From contig NZ_HE997650.1 in assembly GCF_000312485.1 (NCBI RefSeq), positions 1-64,000 on the forward strand: 64,000 nt of DNA. The letters are read 5' to 3'. This DNA comes from Yersinia massiliensis CCUG 53443 (GTDB lineage Bacteria; Pseudomonadota; Gammaproteobacteria; Enterobacterales; Enterobacteriaceae). The notes beneath the pieces are model-generated. The model saw only the letters and a list, made by a program, of their open reading frames with translations. It was not told the origin of the DNA and made no database searches. Numbering within the stretch: position 1 is the first letter of the stretch; each line of letters begins with the position of its first letter. Positions 16,653 through 27,665 of the stretch are shown in pieces. The position numbers were made by a program, and so were the translations under genes.

Positions 16653-19142
16653 TTAGAACTTATATTCAAAACCGCCCTGTATAGTTCGACCTCGATTTGG
16701 GGAGAAGGAAAGAGAATCCCCATAGCTCACGATATAAGCTCGATTAGTGATATTTTCTATTGAACTGCGCAAAGTAAGATTATTCGTTACCTTATAACTG
16801 GCATAAAGATCAAATAAGGTATATTTCGGCCAATCCGCCACATAAGCAACAAAGACATTACCGTCCTTAGACAGTGCCGTATAATCCTGATGCCCTTTGT
16901 TATAACGGATAATGGTACCGAAATCTAGCTTTTGATCAAATATTCTTCCACCTAACGTTAGGCTACCACGATCACCGGGTAAATAAGCAGAGGAACCAAA
17001 TATATTATTCGTTTTCTTACATACGACTAAATCATTCACTGGATGGCCTTCAACAGCATAACGATGCTTTTGCTTATTTCTTAATACAGTATTCACCCCG
17101 CCTAACCATGCATATTTTGAACAAATACTATTTACACCAATCATTCTGGTATAATTTAAATTTGTATAAATAAAGCCAGCATCATAACTTAATTGATACT
17201 CCAGCCCTCGAAACTGGGTCTCCAATAAGTTATTAATATAAGTTGCATTCGCAAAGGAAGCATGACCAAACTTAGGTTTTTGTTTGGATAATTCAAGGTT
17301 AATATAATCACTGACGCGGGTATCAAAGTACGCCAGTTTTGCGACGAAGCGATCTTCATTGATAAACAAGCCTTGTTTCTGAAGATTAATACCGGCTTCC
17401 CACGCCTTAGATTTTTCAGTCGCCAATACAGGGTTCGGTAAAGACCAACCGTGCCCATGCGCACTGCCGGTGGCGAGTACTTCGGTAATCGCCGGTGGTC
17501 GCCAGGATTTGCCGTAATTACCAAAGAATTCCAACCACTGAACCCCGGGCTTGATACCCATGGCCATAGTGGGTGAAAATTGTTGCTCCCGCCGATCAAC
17601 ATTCCAATTCATTTTCGTATCTACATTAGAAGAGCATCGCGTAGCTGCTCTGTAAGACTGTTCATGCACTTTTCGGTTACAGGGATTTTCACGGGTATAA
17701 GGATGGCGAAAATCAGAAGTCCACATCCAAGTATTCCCTTGCAAGCGGTAGTGATCATAACGTAAGCCGCCTTCTAACCTTAGCCAATCGCTATAGTCGT
17801 AATTAACCTGCGCAAAAGTACTGGTAATAGTGCGTTTTCCTGGTGGAGTGACCCCTAACATGGACTCATGAGTTGAATTACCTCGCGAACGGTCACTGAA
17901 CCACTCTAGGCCATAATTCAGTCGAAATTGATGCTGATCTACAGGGGCGAATAAGCTGGTGTTTTGCAGTTGTAACCCCTGAGTCGTTAAACGGGTTTGG
18001 GTCCAGAATTTATCGCGGAAAACGGGGCTGGCATTATGGGTATCGGTTTTATCGTCGGTATCAACATAATAGATTTTTGCCGTCATATCCAACCACGCGA
18101 TATGCTCTGGCTTTAAGCTATAATCCAGCCCGACATTACTATTCTTCACATCACTGACGCTGCTGCTTAACCAACCGTAATTTATCTTACGCTTCGAGTT
18201 TGGCCGATCATAAACATGTGTGAACATGCCAGCATTGGGGCTATTAATTTGTGTCTGCAAATAGCTTAATACCAAACGCTGATCGGTAGAGATATTCCAC
18301 CCCACTTTGGCCAACTGTGAGTCCATTTTATAATTAGAAAAATCAACTTTGATTTTCTTCATTTCTTCACCCAGCGTTTTGGAACCTCTGCCAAAACGAA
18401 TGTCACCAATATGACCTTTATTTCCTGGCCAATATTCTTTCAAATTCCGTTCACTGGCAGCCAATATTATATCGCCATATTCATTCCCGATTGCGAGTAC
18501 CGCACTACCGATAAATTGAGTGCCATTATCGCCGGTTATTGCACGGACTTTACCGCCAATCTCTTTTCCTGGTTCGAGAAAATCACTGGCATTAAAAGTC
18601 CTGAAAGTGGCAATACCGCCAATAACACCGGCCCCTCCTATACCACTGCTAGGGCCCTTTTCAATGACAACACTACTCAGTATTTCGGGATCGATATACA
18701 TCACCCCATGGCGCTGCCCATGACCACTTTTCATAAAATTCTGACGCATGCCATCAATATTCATATTGACGCGGCCATAGTCCTGCATGCCACGGATATT
18801 GATGGATAATGCCGGATCTTGCTGACTTACACTGGAATAGACACCCGATGTTTGCTCTAATATATCCGCCACATGACGTGCTGGCCGGTTATCCATTTGT
18901 TCTCTGGATATCTCGCTCACTGAGTGTATTTCATCGTAAACCCAGTCGCCTTCCTGAGCATGACTCGTCTCTTCGACTTTGAGCTTATCTAGCACCATGT
19001 CATTTTTATTCGATGATGATACTGCTGTTTCCGCGCTAGCATCTTCAGTATAGCCCTGAGTGGTGAGGGCTAAAATGAGGCCCAATGCAATCTTATTCTT
19101 TGAGATTATGGTTTCTTTCTTATCTCTAGCCATATTATCCAT
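16653..19142 (-). CDS. hasR: HasR, TonB-dependent haem/hemophore outer-membrane receptor
   Basis: Outer-membrane receptor that binds haem-loaded HasA and imports haem. The 829-residue precursor has a signal peptide (about 15-38), a plug (MDNRPARHVADILEQTSGVYSS, ISINIRGMQDYGRVNMNIDGMRQ), a barrel with the haem-receptor FRAP/NPNL-like segment (SWRPPAITEVLATGSAHGHGWSLPNPVLA) and a terminal Phe. The N-terminus between signal peptide and plug is short, so the signalling domain of Serratia HasR is missing. No hasI/hasS genes are present. An ATG nine bases downstream (19133) is an alternative start. First gene of the has cluster, behind a Fur-box promoter. Confidence 0.93.
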   Translation of the reverse strand: MDNMARDKKETIISKNKIALGLILALTTQGYTEDASAETAVSSSNKNDMVLDKLKVEETSHAQEGDWVYDEIHSVSEISREQMDNRPARHVADILEQTSGVYSSVSQQDPALSINIRGMQDYGRVNMNIDGMRQNFMKSGHGQRHGVMYIDPEILSSVVIEKGPSSGIGGAGVIGGIATFRTFNASDFLEPGKEIGGKVRAITGDNGTQFIGSAVLAIGNEYGDIILAASERNLKEYWPGNKGHIGDIRFGRGSKTLGEEMKKIKVDFSNYKMDSQLAKVGWNISTDQRLVLSYLQTQINSPNAGMFTHVYDRPNSKRKINYGWLSSSVSDVKNSNVGLDYSLKPEHIAWLDMTAKIYYVDTDDKTDTHNASPVFRDKFWTQTRLTTQGLQLQNTSLFAPVDQHQFRLNYGLEWFSDRSRGNSTHESMLGVTPPGKRTITSTFAQVNYDYSDWLRLEGGLRYDHYRLQGNTWMWTSDFRHPYTRENPCNRKVHEQSYRAATRCSSNVDTKMNWNVDRREQQFSPTMAMGIKPGVQWLEFFGNYGKSWRPPAITEVLATGSAHGHGWSLPNPVLATEKSKAWEAGINLQKQGLFINEDRFVAKLAYFDTRVSDYINLELSKQKPKFGHASFANATYINNLLETQFRGLEYQLSYDAGFIYTNLNYTRMIGVNSICSKYAWLGGVNTVLRNKQKHRYAVEGHPVNDLVVCKKTNNIFGSSAYLPGDRGSLTLGGRIFDQKLDFGTIIRYNKGHQDYTALSKDGNVFVAYVADWPKYTLFDLYASYKVTNNLTLRSSIENITNRAYIVSYGDSLSFSPNRGRTIQGGFEYKF

Positions 19143-19458
19143 TTATGAAAACTCATCCTTATTAATACAAAAGAAATACATACATTAATTATTTTAGTCT
19201 TAACGATTTACCCGTCATTTGGATAATAGCTATCCGCTCCGAGCGATATAAATAACCGGATAATTAATGTGTCGTAATTTTCTATCAAGTATTTAAATAA
19301 CGTAAACCACACAAAGAGGGGTTAATTAAACCAGAATAATTGACATGCTTTATCCGTGAGGCAATTAACCTTTCTAATTAAGGTCTTCCGTTATTAGCAT
19401 AGAGCTGATTTTTTAATTCATTAATGCTAGTCGAAGATATATTCCCACGCCATTATTT

Positions 19459-19497
19459 GAGAATAATTATCATAATCATTTGTGGTTATAAACTCAA
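19459..19497 (-). promoter_or_regulatory. Fur box over a sigma-70 promoter for hasR
   Basis: On the minus strand TTGAGT (19492-19497) and TATGAT (19469-19474) are spaced by 17 bp. The -10 overlaps GAATAATTATCATAATCATT (19461-19480), a close match to the Fur consensus of NATWAT repeats. The start site would lie about 320 nt before hasR. Iron repression of the has genes is inferred. Confidence 0.7.
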
Positions 19498-19639
19498 TCA
19501 TCTTCAAGAATAAAAAAGTATGTCACTGAGAATATTGATTTTATAGAAAGAATAATTCATCGATAAATAAGTGTTGCTGTAACGTTGATTGAATTTCTGA
19601 GTCGGTGAATTAATAGGAATATTCGGGGCGGGTATATCT

Positions 19640-19668
19640 AAAAGAGCGGGCCACTGTAAAGTGACCCG
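19640..19668 (-). terminator. Terminator of the argCBH operon
   Basis: On the minus strand CGGGTCACT-TTAC-AGTGGCCCG forms a stem with one G-U pair and is followed by CTCTTTTAG, 25 bp after the argH stop. Confidence 0.75.
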
Positions 19669-19692
19669 TAATCGGTATTAGTACACAGCAAA

Positions 19693-21066
19693 CTAAAACA
19701 GGCGGGTTTTAGCTTCAGCGATAGCAAAGGCGACTTGCTGTGGCGATACGCCGCCTTTAGCGACACGTTTATCCAGACAAGACTGTAAGGCCAGAATCGG
19801 ATACACATCGTCACCAATGACAGTACTGAATTTTTGCAAATCACTGAGCGATAGGGCTTCTAGCGCTTTACCCTGACGAATGGCTTCCACCACGGCTTCG
19901 CCAACAATGTGGTGCGCTTCACGGAACGGCACGCCTTTAGCGACCAAATAGTCAGCCAGTTCTGTTGCGTTAGCGTAGCCCTGTTCAGCCGCTTCTTGGC
20001 AACGTGGGCGTTTTACCTGAATGCCATCCAAAACCAGTGCGCCCATGTGCAAGCAATCGAGCCAAGTATCGAGCGCATCAAACAGCCCTTCCTTGTCTTC
20101 CTGCATGTCTTTGTTATAGGCCAAAGGCAAGCCTTTTAGCGTCATCATCATGCCGGTCAATGCACCTTGTACTCGGCCACATTTACCGCGAATTAATTCC
20201 AATGCATCTGGGTTCTTCTTTTGCGGCATCAGGGAAGAGCCTGACGTCACACGATCAGATAAGTCGACAAATGCTGCTTCACCACTGTTGAAGAAAATTA
20301 AATCTTCAGCGAAGCGAGATAGATGCACCATGCCGATACTGGCATCCGATAGGAGTTCTAACACGTGGTCACGATCAGAAACGCTATCGAGGCTGTTACG
20401 GGTCGCAGAAGCAAAACCTAACCAGCCCGCCAATTGCTCGCGATCGATAGCATAAGCTGTACCTGCCAATGCCCCACTGCCTAATGGGCTGACATCCAAG
20501 CGTTTCAGGGTATCTTGCAGACGGCTTTCATCACGGGCGAGCATTTCAACATAGGCCAAACACCAATGGGCAAAAGTCACCGGCTGGGCGCGTTGTAAGT
20601 GGGTATAACCCGGCATCACCGCATCCTGATTAGCTTCAGCCGTAATAACCAACGCCTGCTGCAACTGCTGAACAGCGGCTTTTAATTCGGTTACCTGGAA
20701 TTTGCACCACAATTTTAGGTCCGTCGCGACCTGATCGTTACGGCTACGGCCAGTGTGCAGCTTTTTGCCTAAATCGCCGACCTTATCAATCAGTTTGGTT
20801 TCTACCCAGCTATGGATATCTTCCGCATCGCTATTCAAAATGGCCTGTGGATCGGCCTGCACTTCTTCTAACAAAACAGAAAGTGCCTGCTCTAATTGTT
20901 GCTGCTCGTCTGCGCTTAATACACCAACGGTGACCAGCGCCTTCGACCAAGCAACAGACCCGATAATATCCTGCTCTGCTAGCCGGTAATCAAACCGCAG
21001 GGAATCGTTGAATTGTTTAAAACGCTGATCTGCTGCCTGACTGAACCGTCCGCCCCACAATGCCAT
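19693..21066 (-). CDS. argH: Argininosuccinate lyase ArgH
   Basis: Last step of arginine synthesis: splits argininosuccinate into arginine and fumarate. The 457-residue protein shows the fumarase/aspartase superfamily signature [12 protein letters not shown] (about residues 275-287, with the mobile catalytic-loop Ser), [27 protein letters not shown] and [15 protein letters not shown] with the conserved His. It is downstream of argB by 122 bp and is the last gene of the leftward argCBH operon. Confidence 0.97.
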   Translation of the reverse strand: MALWGGRFSQAADQRFKQFNDSLRFDYRLAEQDIIGSVAWSKALVTVGVLSADEQQQLEQALSVLLEEVQADPQAILNSDAEDIHSWVETKLIDKVGDLGKKLHTGRSRNDQVATDLKLWCKFQVTELKAAVQQLQQALVITAEANQDAVMPGYTHLQRAQPVTFAHWCLAYVEMLARDESRLQDTLKRLDVSPLGSGALAGTAYAIDREQLAGWLGFASATRNSLDSVSDRDHVLELLSDASIGMVHLSRFAEDLIFFNSGEAAFVDLSDRVTSGSSLMPQKKNPDALELIRGKCGRVQGALTGMMMTLKGLPLAYNKDMQEDKEGLFDALDTWLDCLHMGALVLDGIQVKRPRCQEAAEQGYANATELADYLVAKGVPFREAHHIVGEAVVEAIRQGKALEALSLSDLQKFSTVIGDDVYPILALQSCLDKRVAKGGVSPQQVAFAIAEAKTRLF

Positions 21067-21188
21067 AATCTTGCTTCCCTAATTACACGATAGAATACCC
21101 TGCGCTGTTGCAGCGACAGGCTTGTTAGCTGGCTGCCAACAACCTGCCACGCCAATAGCGTCGGGTAAAGGAATTTAAATAAACAGTA

Positions 21189-21965
21189 TCACGCCAGAAT
21201 ACGGGTACCAATGGGCACACCATTAAACAATGCTGGCAGTTGATCTGCATGACGCCAACTGGCGATATCGACTGGGCGGCCCAATGAACGTGCCGCATCC
21301 AGCGCCGCATTCACTTTAACAATCATGCCATCGGTAATAATACCTTGAGCAATCAATTGTTCTGCTTTCTGCGCCGTCATCTCTGCAATCCGCTGGCCTT
21401 TGCCATCCAAAATGCCGCTCACATCGGACAGCAAAATCAGATCTGCGCCCAATGTCGCGGCCAGCGCTGTTGCAGCCTGATCCGCATTCACATTCATCAG
21501 CTTACCATCAGCCGTTATGCCAATTGAGCTGATAATTGGCATATACCCGACAGCCAGCAAGGTTTGCACCAATGCTGGTGAACCCGGTTGAGCTTTACCT
21601 ACATGCCCTAACTCGGCATCTAACGGCGTCACCGGCACAGTATCACCATCACCTAAACACAGGCCAACGGCATTGATTTGATGTTTTATCGCCCAGGCCA
21701 ACAAGGTTTTGTTGGCCGTTCCTGCCAGTGCGCCAGTGATAATATCAATCTGATCAGCCGGAGTAACCCGCAGGCCATTTTTCTTGACGACCGGCAACGC
21801 GAGTTTTTTCATCAGGTCATCAACCAGACAGCCACCACCGTGCATAATCACAAGCGGGCGCTCATGCTTCTCACGATAGGTCACTAATGCAGTAAACAGG
21901 CGTTCCAGCGCTTCTTCGCTGTCCAGCAACACGCCACCTAATTTAATGACCAACGGGTTTATCAT
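21189..21965 (-). CDS. argB: Acetylglutamate kinase ArgB
   Basis: Phosphorylates N-acetylglutamate, the second step of arginine synthesis. The 258-residue protein has the amino-acid-kinase fold motifs [59 protein letters not shown] and GGMIVK-like [11 protein letters not shown]. The ATG at 21965 gives the E. coli length and follows GAGGCGAAAC; four codons of upstream open frame are not used. It lies 76 bp behind argC in the same operon. Confidence 0.97.
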   Translation of the reverse strand: MINPLVIKLGGVLLDSEEALERLFTALVTYREKHERPLVIMHGGGCLVDDLMKKLALPVVKKNGLRVTPADQIDIITGALAGTANKTLLAWAIKHQINAVGLCLGDGDTVPVTPLDAELGHVGKAQPGSPALVQTLLAVGYMPIISSIGITADGKLMNVNADQAATALAATLGADLILLSDVSGILDGKGQRIAEMTAQKAEQLIAQGIITDGMIVKVNAALDAARSLGRPVDIASWRHADQLPALFNGVPIGTRILA

Positions 21966-22041
21966 GTTTCGCCTCAATCTAATTGGATAAAGTATCTGTA
22001 TCTGCCCATTCTGGCTCGGTAACTGGCTACCCTAGAGTGAC

Positions 22042-23046
22042 TCACAGTAGGGATTGAGTTTCCGCAAAGCCAAAACGAATATTCATGCATTGTACGGCCT
22101 GTGCCGCCGCACCTTTCAGCAGGTTATCTTCTGTCGCGACAATGATTAAATGCTCGCCTTTTACAGAGAAACCAATATCACAGAAAGGTAGGCCGACGAC
22201 GGCTTTCAGTGCCGGTACACCTTGCTGATATAACCGCACTAGCGGCTTATCTTGATAAGCATTGTGATACGCCTCAGCGATATCCTCTGCCGTCACGCCC
22301 GCCTTCAATCGGCAAGTGATCGTCGCCAAAATACCGCGCGCGAAGTTGCCTAGGTGCGGAGTGAAAATCACCGGCGTACCCAAATGAGCAACAATCTCGG
22401 GTTGATGACGATGATTAAACAAACCGTACGGCTGTAAACTTACTTCGCAAAAACTGTTACCGATGCTGGCTTTACGCCCCGCACCGCTGACGCCACTGAC
22501 GGCGTTAATCACTGGCCATTGCGCATCATTGAGTAAACCGCCGTCCACTAACGGTTTTAGCGCCAGTTGTGAAGCGGTTGGATAGCAGCCAGGGACCGCG
22601 ATCAATTGGGCTTGTTTGATATCTTCTGCTTGCCATTCAGCCAACCCATAGACCGCTTTATCCAGCCAATCCGCGTGCTGGTGCTCAAAACCGTAATACT
22701 GGCTGTAGAACGCGGCATCCTGAACTCGGAATGCGCCAGAGAGGTCGAATACAACGCAACCTGCGGCTAAAAATTGTGGCGCTAAGTCATGGCTGACTTC
22801 ATGGGCAGTGGCAAGAAAAACCACATCGACACCTTTTGCCGCCTGAGCCACATCCACCAAGGGTTGCAGCGGAAGATCGATGATGCCTTTTAGCTGCGGG
22901 TGCAGGTCAGAAAGTAATTTTCCTGCATCTGCACTTTGCGCTGAAACCGTTAAACCGGTTATGTTCATATGTGGGTGACGATTTAGGTAAGCCGTAAGCT
23001 CCGCGCCGGCATAGCCACTAGCACCAACAATTAGCGTATTTAACAT
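22042..23046 (-). CDS. argC: N-acetyl-gamma-glutamyl-phosphate reductase ArgC
   Basis: NADPH-dependent third step of arginine synthesis. The 334-residue protein begins with the nucleotide-binding [14 protein letters not shown] and contains the catalytic cysteine motif [17 protein letters not shown] (about residue 154), then [18 protein letters not shown]. It is the first gene of argCBH and faces argE across a 315-bp region with two ARG boxes, so it is expected to be repressed by ArgR with arginine. Confidence 0.97.
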   Translation of the reverse strand: MLNTLIVGASGYAGAELTAYLNRHPHMNITGLTVSAQSADAGKLLSDLHPQLKGIIDLPLQPLVDVAQAAKGVDVVFLATAHEVSHDLAPQFLAAGCVVFDLSGAFRVQDAAFYSQYYGFEHQHADWLDKAVYGLAEWQAEDIKQAQLIAVPGCYPTASQLALKPLVDGGLLNDAQWPVINAVSGVSGAGRKASIGNSFCEVSLQPYGLFNHRHQPEIVAHLGTPVIFTPHLGNFARGILATITCRLKAGVTAEDIAEAYHNAYQDKPLVRLYQQGVPALKAVVGLPFCDIGFSVKGEHLIIVATEDNLLKGAAAQAVQCMNIRFGFAETQSLL

Positions 23047-23297
23047 GGGTTCAGTTCACCTTACCTTGCTTACTTGATGTTGCAGCGATGTGGGTGAGAT
23101 TCATCCGCTGGCTGTAACACCCCGTGCTTTGGCTATAAAAATGTTATTGGGTTTAAACACATAAATTGGTTTTAAAAACATAAGTAGTCAAAACCAGTTT
23201 TTGGGTAGTCAGCAAGGTTTTACTGTCCCCCACGCGATTGGGCATTGACATTTTCGTAAATTTAAGGGCGTTTTAAGGTTCCCTTACGCTTAAGCTT

Positions 23298-23336
23298 AAT
23301 GTATTTTTATTCATAATAATTGCATGAATATTGATA
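23298..23336. promoter_or_regulatory. Pair of ARG boxes (ArgR operator) between argE and argCBH
   Basis: Two 18-bp imperfect palindromes, AATGTATTTTTATTCATA (23298-23315) and ATTGCATGAATATTGATA (23319-23336), are separated by 3 bp. That is the standard spacing for an ArgR hexamer. Matches are to the ARG-box pattern TGAAT-N4-ATTCA. The rest of the 315-bp divergent gap shows no gene. Confidence 0.88.
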
Positions 23337-23361
23337 CTATCCTAACCAAAGGCTGTCAACA

Positions 23362-24531
23362 GTGAAGATGAAATTACCTCCATTTATTGAGTTGTATCGG
23401 GCGTTAATCGCCACGCCTTCCATCAGCGCGACCGATGGCGCCCTTGATCAAAGTAATGAGGCGTTAATCAACTTGTTGGCTGGATGGTTCTCAGACTTAG
23501 GTTTTCGTATCGAAATCCAACCCGTTCCCAATACACGCCATAAATTTAACCTGCTTGCGAGTATCGGAGAAACGAATAGCGGTACAAGCAAAGGGGGGCT
23601 GCTGCTGGCTGGCCATACCGATACTGTGCCTTACGATGAAGGGCGTTGGACGCGAGATCCCTTCACACTGACCGAGCACGACAATAAGTTATACGGTTTA
23701 GGTACTGCCGATATGAAAGGCTTTTTTGCCTTTATTTTAGATGCCGTGCGCGATATCGATGCCAGCAAGCTGAGTAAACCGCTGTATATTCTGGCCACCG
23801 CCGATGAAGAAACCACGATGGCAGGCGCGCGCTATTTTGCCGCCTCCTCCCAGTTGCGCCCTGACTTTGCCATTATTGGCGAACCCACCTCACTGCAACC
23901 CGTGAGGGCACACAAAGGGCATATTTCCAACGCCATCCGTATTACGGGCCAATCCGGCCATTCCAGTGATCCAGCGCGTGGCGTCAATGCGATTGATTTA
24001 ATGCATGAATCCATTACTGAGTTAATGAAACTGCGCACTAAGTTGCAAGAGCGTTATCACAATCCTGCATTTACCGTCCCTTATCCGACGATGAACTTTG
24101 GTCATATCAACGGTGGTGACGCTGCAAACCGCATCTGTGCTTGTTGTGAATTGCATATGGATATCCGCCCATTGCCCGGTCTCACTTTAAGTGATCTGGA
24201 TGAGTTGATGGCAGAGGCACTGGCACCGGTGAGTGAACGCTGGCCAGGCCGCTTGAGCATTGATGAACTGCATCCCCCGATTCCTGGCTATGAATGCCCG
24301 ACAGACCATCATATGGTCGGTGTTATTGAGAAATTATTGGGTGAGCGTACTGCGGTGGTGAACTACTGTACTGAAGCGCCGTTTATCCAGCAAATCTGCC
24401 CGACGTTGGTACTGGGGCCCGGCTCAATTAATCAGGCCCACCAGCCAGATGAATTTATCGATATGGCCTTTATCGAACCCACTCGTGAGCTGATTGGCCA
24501 GTTAGTTGACCATTTTTGTCAGCAAAAATAA
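23362..24531 (+). CDS. argE: Acetylornithine deacetylase ArgE
   Basis: Removes the acetyl group from N-acetylornithine to give ornithine. The 389-residue protein of the M20 zinc peptidase family has the metal-ligand motifs [42 protein letters not shown] (general base Glu) and IGEPTSLQP. The start is GTG (23362), giving [10 protein letters not shown], which aligns residue for residue with E. coli ArgE. It is divergent from argCBH and shares the ARG boxes. Confidence 0.96.
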   Translation: MKMKLPPFIELYRALIATPSISATDGALDQSNEALINLLAGWFSDLGFRIEIQPVPNTRHKFNLLASIGETNSGTSKGGLLLAGHTDTVPYDEGRWTRDPFTLTEHDNKLYGLGTADMKGFFAFILDAVRDIDASKLSKPLYILATADEETTMAGARYFAASSQLRPDFAIIGEPTSLQPVRAHKGHISNAIRITGQSGHSSDPARGVNAIDLMHESITELMKLRTKLQERYHNPAFTVPYPTMNFGHINGGDAANRICACCELHMDIRPLPGLTLSDLDELMAEALAPVSERWPGRLSIDELHPPIPGYECPTDHHMVGVIEKLLGERTAVVNYCTEAPFIQQICPTLVLGPGSINQAHQPDEFIDMAFIEPTRELIGQLVDHFCQQK

Positions 24532-24754
24532 CTCTAATGAGGTAGACGGATCAATATTGCCCATAAGCCAGACTGATAACCTAACCTCGGTAATTAAATT
24601 TCAGAAATATCCCTAAAATTGATGTTTTTTTGCTGAAAATAGTGTCAATTGGGGTATGGAATTGAACGTGGCGAGTGGAATTGTCCATCTCAGCCTTCTG
24701 GGTGAAATTAATTTACATACCCATCAAGTTACGAAGGGTACAAAAAGAAATCAT

Positions 24755-24834
24755 ATACCCAATAGATTTCAAGATGCAGGCAGGCGGCCAGCGAAATAAG
24801 CCTCTTTGCCTGCAACTTGGATGATGACGGGTAT
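24755..24834. repeat. Imperfect palindromic intergenic repeat in the ppc leader
   Basis: About 80 bp with complementary ends: ATACCCAATAGATTTCAAG on the left against ACTTGGATGATGACGGGTAT on the right, with GCAGGCA and TGCCTGC inside. It resembles the palindromic ATACCC...GGGTAT repeats scattered through Yersinia chromosomes, here with the middle lost. It ends 12 bp before the ppc ATG. The remaining 24532-24754 shows no gene. Confidence 0.65.
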
Positions 24835-24846
24835 GTTAGGGGTCAT

Positions 24847-27483
24847 ATGAACGAACAATATTCCGCAATGCGAAGTAACGTCAGTATGCTCGGCAAACTA
24901 CTCGGGGAAACCATCAAGGAAGCGTTAGGCGAACACATTCTTGATCGGGTAGAAACCATCCGTAAATTATCCAAATCTTCGCGAGCGGGGAATGAAGCGA
25001 GCCGTCAGGAACTGCTGACGACGCTGCAAAATTTGTCCAACGACGAGCTGTTACCTGTCGCCCGTGCTTTTAGCCAATTCCTCAATCTGACGAATACGGC
25101 GGAGCAATACCACAGCATTTCACCCCACGGTGAAGCGGCAAGCAATCCAGAAGCGCTGGCTCAACTGTTCACTCGGTTAAAAAATAAAAAGCTGAGCGAG
25201 AAAGATATGCGCAGCGCGGTTGAAGAGTTATCCATTGAGCTGGTCTTAACTGCTCACCCAACCGAAATAACTCGCCGTACGTTGATTCATAAACTGGTGG
25301 AAGTGAATACCTGCCTGAGCCAGTTGGATCATAATGATTTAGCCGATTACGAACGCAACAAGATCATGCGTCGTTTACGGCAGTTAGTCGCACAATCATG
25401 GCATACCGACGAAATTCGTAAAATTCGCCCTTCCCCTGTTGATGAAGCCAAATGGGGCTTTGCCGTGGTGGAAAATAGCCTGTGGGAAGGCGTACCTGCT
25501 TTCTTGCGCGAGTTTAACGAGCAGTTGCAAAACTCCCTCGATTACCGCTTGCCGGTTGAAGCTGTGCCGATTCGCTTCACTTCATGGATGGGCGGTGACC
25601 GTGACGGTAACCCCAATGTGACGGCAGAAATTACCCGCCACGTGCTGCTGCTCAGCCGCTGGAAAGCCACTGATTTGTTCCTGCGTGATATTCAGGTTCT
25701 GGTCTCAGAGCTTTCAATGTCTGAATGTACGCCTGAACTGCGTGAATTGGCTGGTGGCGACGAAGTGCCAGAACCCTATCGTGAACTGATGAAACGAGTT
25801 CGGACTCAGTTAACGAACACACAGGCTTATCTGGAAAAACGCCTGAAAGGCGAGCGCGTATTGCCACCGACTGACCTGTTAGTGAGCAATGACCAACTGT
25901 GGGATCCACTCTACGCCTGTTATCAGTCCCTGAAAGCCTGCGGCATGGAGATCATCGCCAACGGTCAGTTACTGGACACACTGCGCCGCGTCCGCTGTTT
26001 TGGCGTGCCTTTGGTGCGTATCGATGTGCGCCAAGAAAGCACCCGCCATACCGATGCCATTGCAGAGTTAACCCGCTATCTGGGCCTCGGCGATTATGAG
26101 AGCTGGTCTGAAGCGGACAAACAAGCCTTCCTGATCCGTGAATTGAACTCCAAGCGCCCGCTGGTTCCACTGAAATGGGAGCCAAGTGCTGATACACAGG
26201 AAGTGCTTGAAACTTGTCGGGTGATTGCTGAAGCCCCGCAAGGCTCTATCGCCGCCTATGTTATCTCGATGGCGAAAGTCCCCTCTGACGTGCTGGCCGT
26301 GCATTTATTGCTGAAAGAAGCCGGTTGTCCGTTCACGTTGCCGGTCGCGCCATTGTTCGAAACCCTTGATGATTTGAACAACGCTGACGATGTGATGACG
26401 CAGTTGCTGAGCATCGACTGGTATCGTGGTCTGATTCAAGGCAAGCAGATGGTGATGATTGGCTATTCTGACTCGGCGAAAGACGCCGGTGTGATGGCCG
26501 CATCTTGGGCGCAATATCGTGCGCAAGACGCCTTGATCAAGACCTGCGAGAAAGCGGGCATCTCTCTGACGCTGTTCCATGGTCGTGGTGGTTCTATTGG
26601 TCGCGGTGGTGCACCAGCCCATGCTGCGCTGCTCTCTCAACCTCCGGGTAGCCTGAAAGGCGGCTTACGTGTGACTGAACAAGGCGAGATGATCCGCTTT
26701 AAATTTGGTCTGCCGGAAGTCACCATCAGCAGCTTGGCCCTGTACGCAGGCGCCATTTTGGAAGCGAATCTGCTCCCGCCACCGGAACCGAAGAAAGAAT
26801 GGATTGAGGTGATGGATATCTTGTCGGATGCTTCCTGCGATATGTATCGCGGTTATGTGCGCGAGAATCCAGAATTCGTCCCTTACTTCCGCGCCGCAAC
26901 GCCAGAGCTGGAATTAGGTAAGCTGCCATTGGGTTCACGCCCTGCCAAACGCCGCCCGAACGGCGGAGTCGAGAGCTTACGTGCGATTCCATGGATCTTC
27001 GCGTGGACACAAAACCGCCTAATGCTGCCCGCATGGTTGGGTGCCGGTGCCGGTTTGCAGAAAGCGATTGATGCCGGTAAGCGTGATGCGCTCGCCGCTA
27101 TGTGCCGCAACTGGCCATTCTTCTCGACCCGTATTGGTATGCTGGAAATGGTGTTCGCCAAAGCCGATTTGTGGTTGGCAGAATATTACGATCAGCGTTT
27201 GGTCGAGAAATCTTTGTGGCCACTGGGCCAGCAATTACGCGATCAGTTAGAAGCAGATATTAAAGTGGTGCTGGCAATTGCCAATGACGATCACTTGATG
27301 GCTGATTTGCCGTGGATTGCGGAGTCTATCGCGTTACGTAACGTGTATACCGACCCGTTGAACGTCCTGCAAGCAGAACTGTTGCACCGTTCACGCCAGC
27401 AAGAACACCCAGATGCGCGTGTTGAACAAGCATTGATGGTGACGATTGCAGGTGTCGCGGCAGGTATGCGCAACACAGGCTAG
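24847..27483 (+). CDS. ppc: Phosphoenolpyruvate carboxylase Ppc
   Basis: Anaplerotic enzyme that carboxylates PEP to oxaloacetate. The 878-residue protein has the two signatures [14 protein letters not shown] (catalytic His about residue 138) and [17 protein letters not shown], the mobile-loop [14 protein letters not shown], and the C-terminal MRNTG that binds the aspartate inhibitor. The ATG at 24847 ([11 protein letters not shown]) matches E. coli and follows AGGGG. An open extension of ten codons upstream runs into the intergenic repeat and is not used. Confidence 0.97.
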   Translation: MNEQYSAMRSNVSMLGKLLGETIKEALGEHILDRVETIRKLSKSSRAGNEASRQELLTTLQNLSNDELLPVARAFSQFLNLTNTAEQYHSISPHGEAASNPEALAQLFTRLKNKKLSEKDMRSAVEELSIELVLTAHPTEITRRTLIHKLVEVNTCLSQLDHNDLADYERNKIMRRLRQLVAQSWHTDEIRKIRPSPVDEAKWGFAVVENSLWEGVPAFLREFNEQLQNSLDYRLPVEAVPIRFTSWMGGDRDGNPNVTAEITRHVLLLSRWKATDLFLRDIQVLVSELSMSECTPELRELAGGDEVPEPYRELMKRVRTQLTNTQAYLEKRLKGERVLPPTDLLVSNDQLWDPLYACYQSLKACGMEIIANGQLLDTLRRVRCFGVPLVRIDVRQESTRHTDAIAELTRYLGLGDYESWSEADKQAFLIRELNSKRPLVPLKWEPSADTQEVLETCRVIAEAPQGSIAAYVISMAKVPSDVLAVHLLLKEAGCPFTLPVAPLFETLDDLNNADDVMTQLLSIDWYRGLIQGKQMVMIGYSDSAKDAGVMAASWAQYRAQDALIKTCEKAGISLTLFHGRGGSIGRGGAPAHAALLSQPPGSLKGGLRVTEQGEMIRFKFGLPEVTISSLALYAGAILEANLLPPPEPKKEWIEVMDILSDASCDMYRGYVRENPEFVPYFRAATPELELGKLPLGSRPAKRRPNGGVESLRAIPWIFAWTQNRLMLPAWLGAGAGLQKAIDAGKRDALAAMCRNWPFFSTRIGMLEMVFAKADLWLAEYYDQRLVEKSLWPLGQQLRDQLEADIKVVLAIANDDHLMADLPWIAESIALRNVYTDPLNVLQAELLHRSRQQEHPDARVEQALMVTIAGVAAGMRNTG

Positions 27484-27490
27484 TACTCAA

Positions 27491-27531
27491 GGCTCATTTG
27501 AACCGGCTAGCTTATAGCCGGTTTACGAGCC
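27491..27531 (+). terminator. Nested hairpin after ppc
   Basis: AACCGGCTA pairs with TAGCCGGTT inside a GGCTC/GAGCC outer stem, ending in CTTTA. The position is right for a ppc terminator, but the T run is short. Confidence 0.6.
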
Positions 27532-27555
27532 TTTAGCCGACTAGCAAGTTGGTCA

Positions 27556-27589
27556 GGTCGGTTGGCATATCATTTGTGCCCAACCGACC
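27556..27589. repeat. Inverted repeat between ppc and fpr
   Basis: GGTCGGTTGG (27556-27565) and CCAACCGACC (27580-27589) are perfect complements with a 14-nt loop. The two genes converge here; it may be a terminator without a T run or a relic of rearrangement. Confidence 0.6.
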
Positions 27590-27665
27590 ATCCACATCAA
27601 AATCATCAGTCGATCGTAGCGCTAACCTATAAATTTCTGGGCTGCCGCCTGACTCATACCGAATA

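Larger units (their letters stand above)
19143..19692. other. 550-bp region between hasR and argH
   Basis: AT-rich, without a convincing gene. It holds the putative 320-nt hasR leader (19143-19460), the Fur-box promoter and the argH terminator. No obvious sRNA or leader peptide was recognised in the leader. Confidence 0.6.

Noticed and set aside
24817-24846. Ten extra N-terminal residues on Ppc
   Set aside because: They lie in the end of the intergenic repeat, and the ATG at 24847 begins the conserved MNEQYSA.
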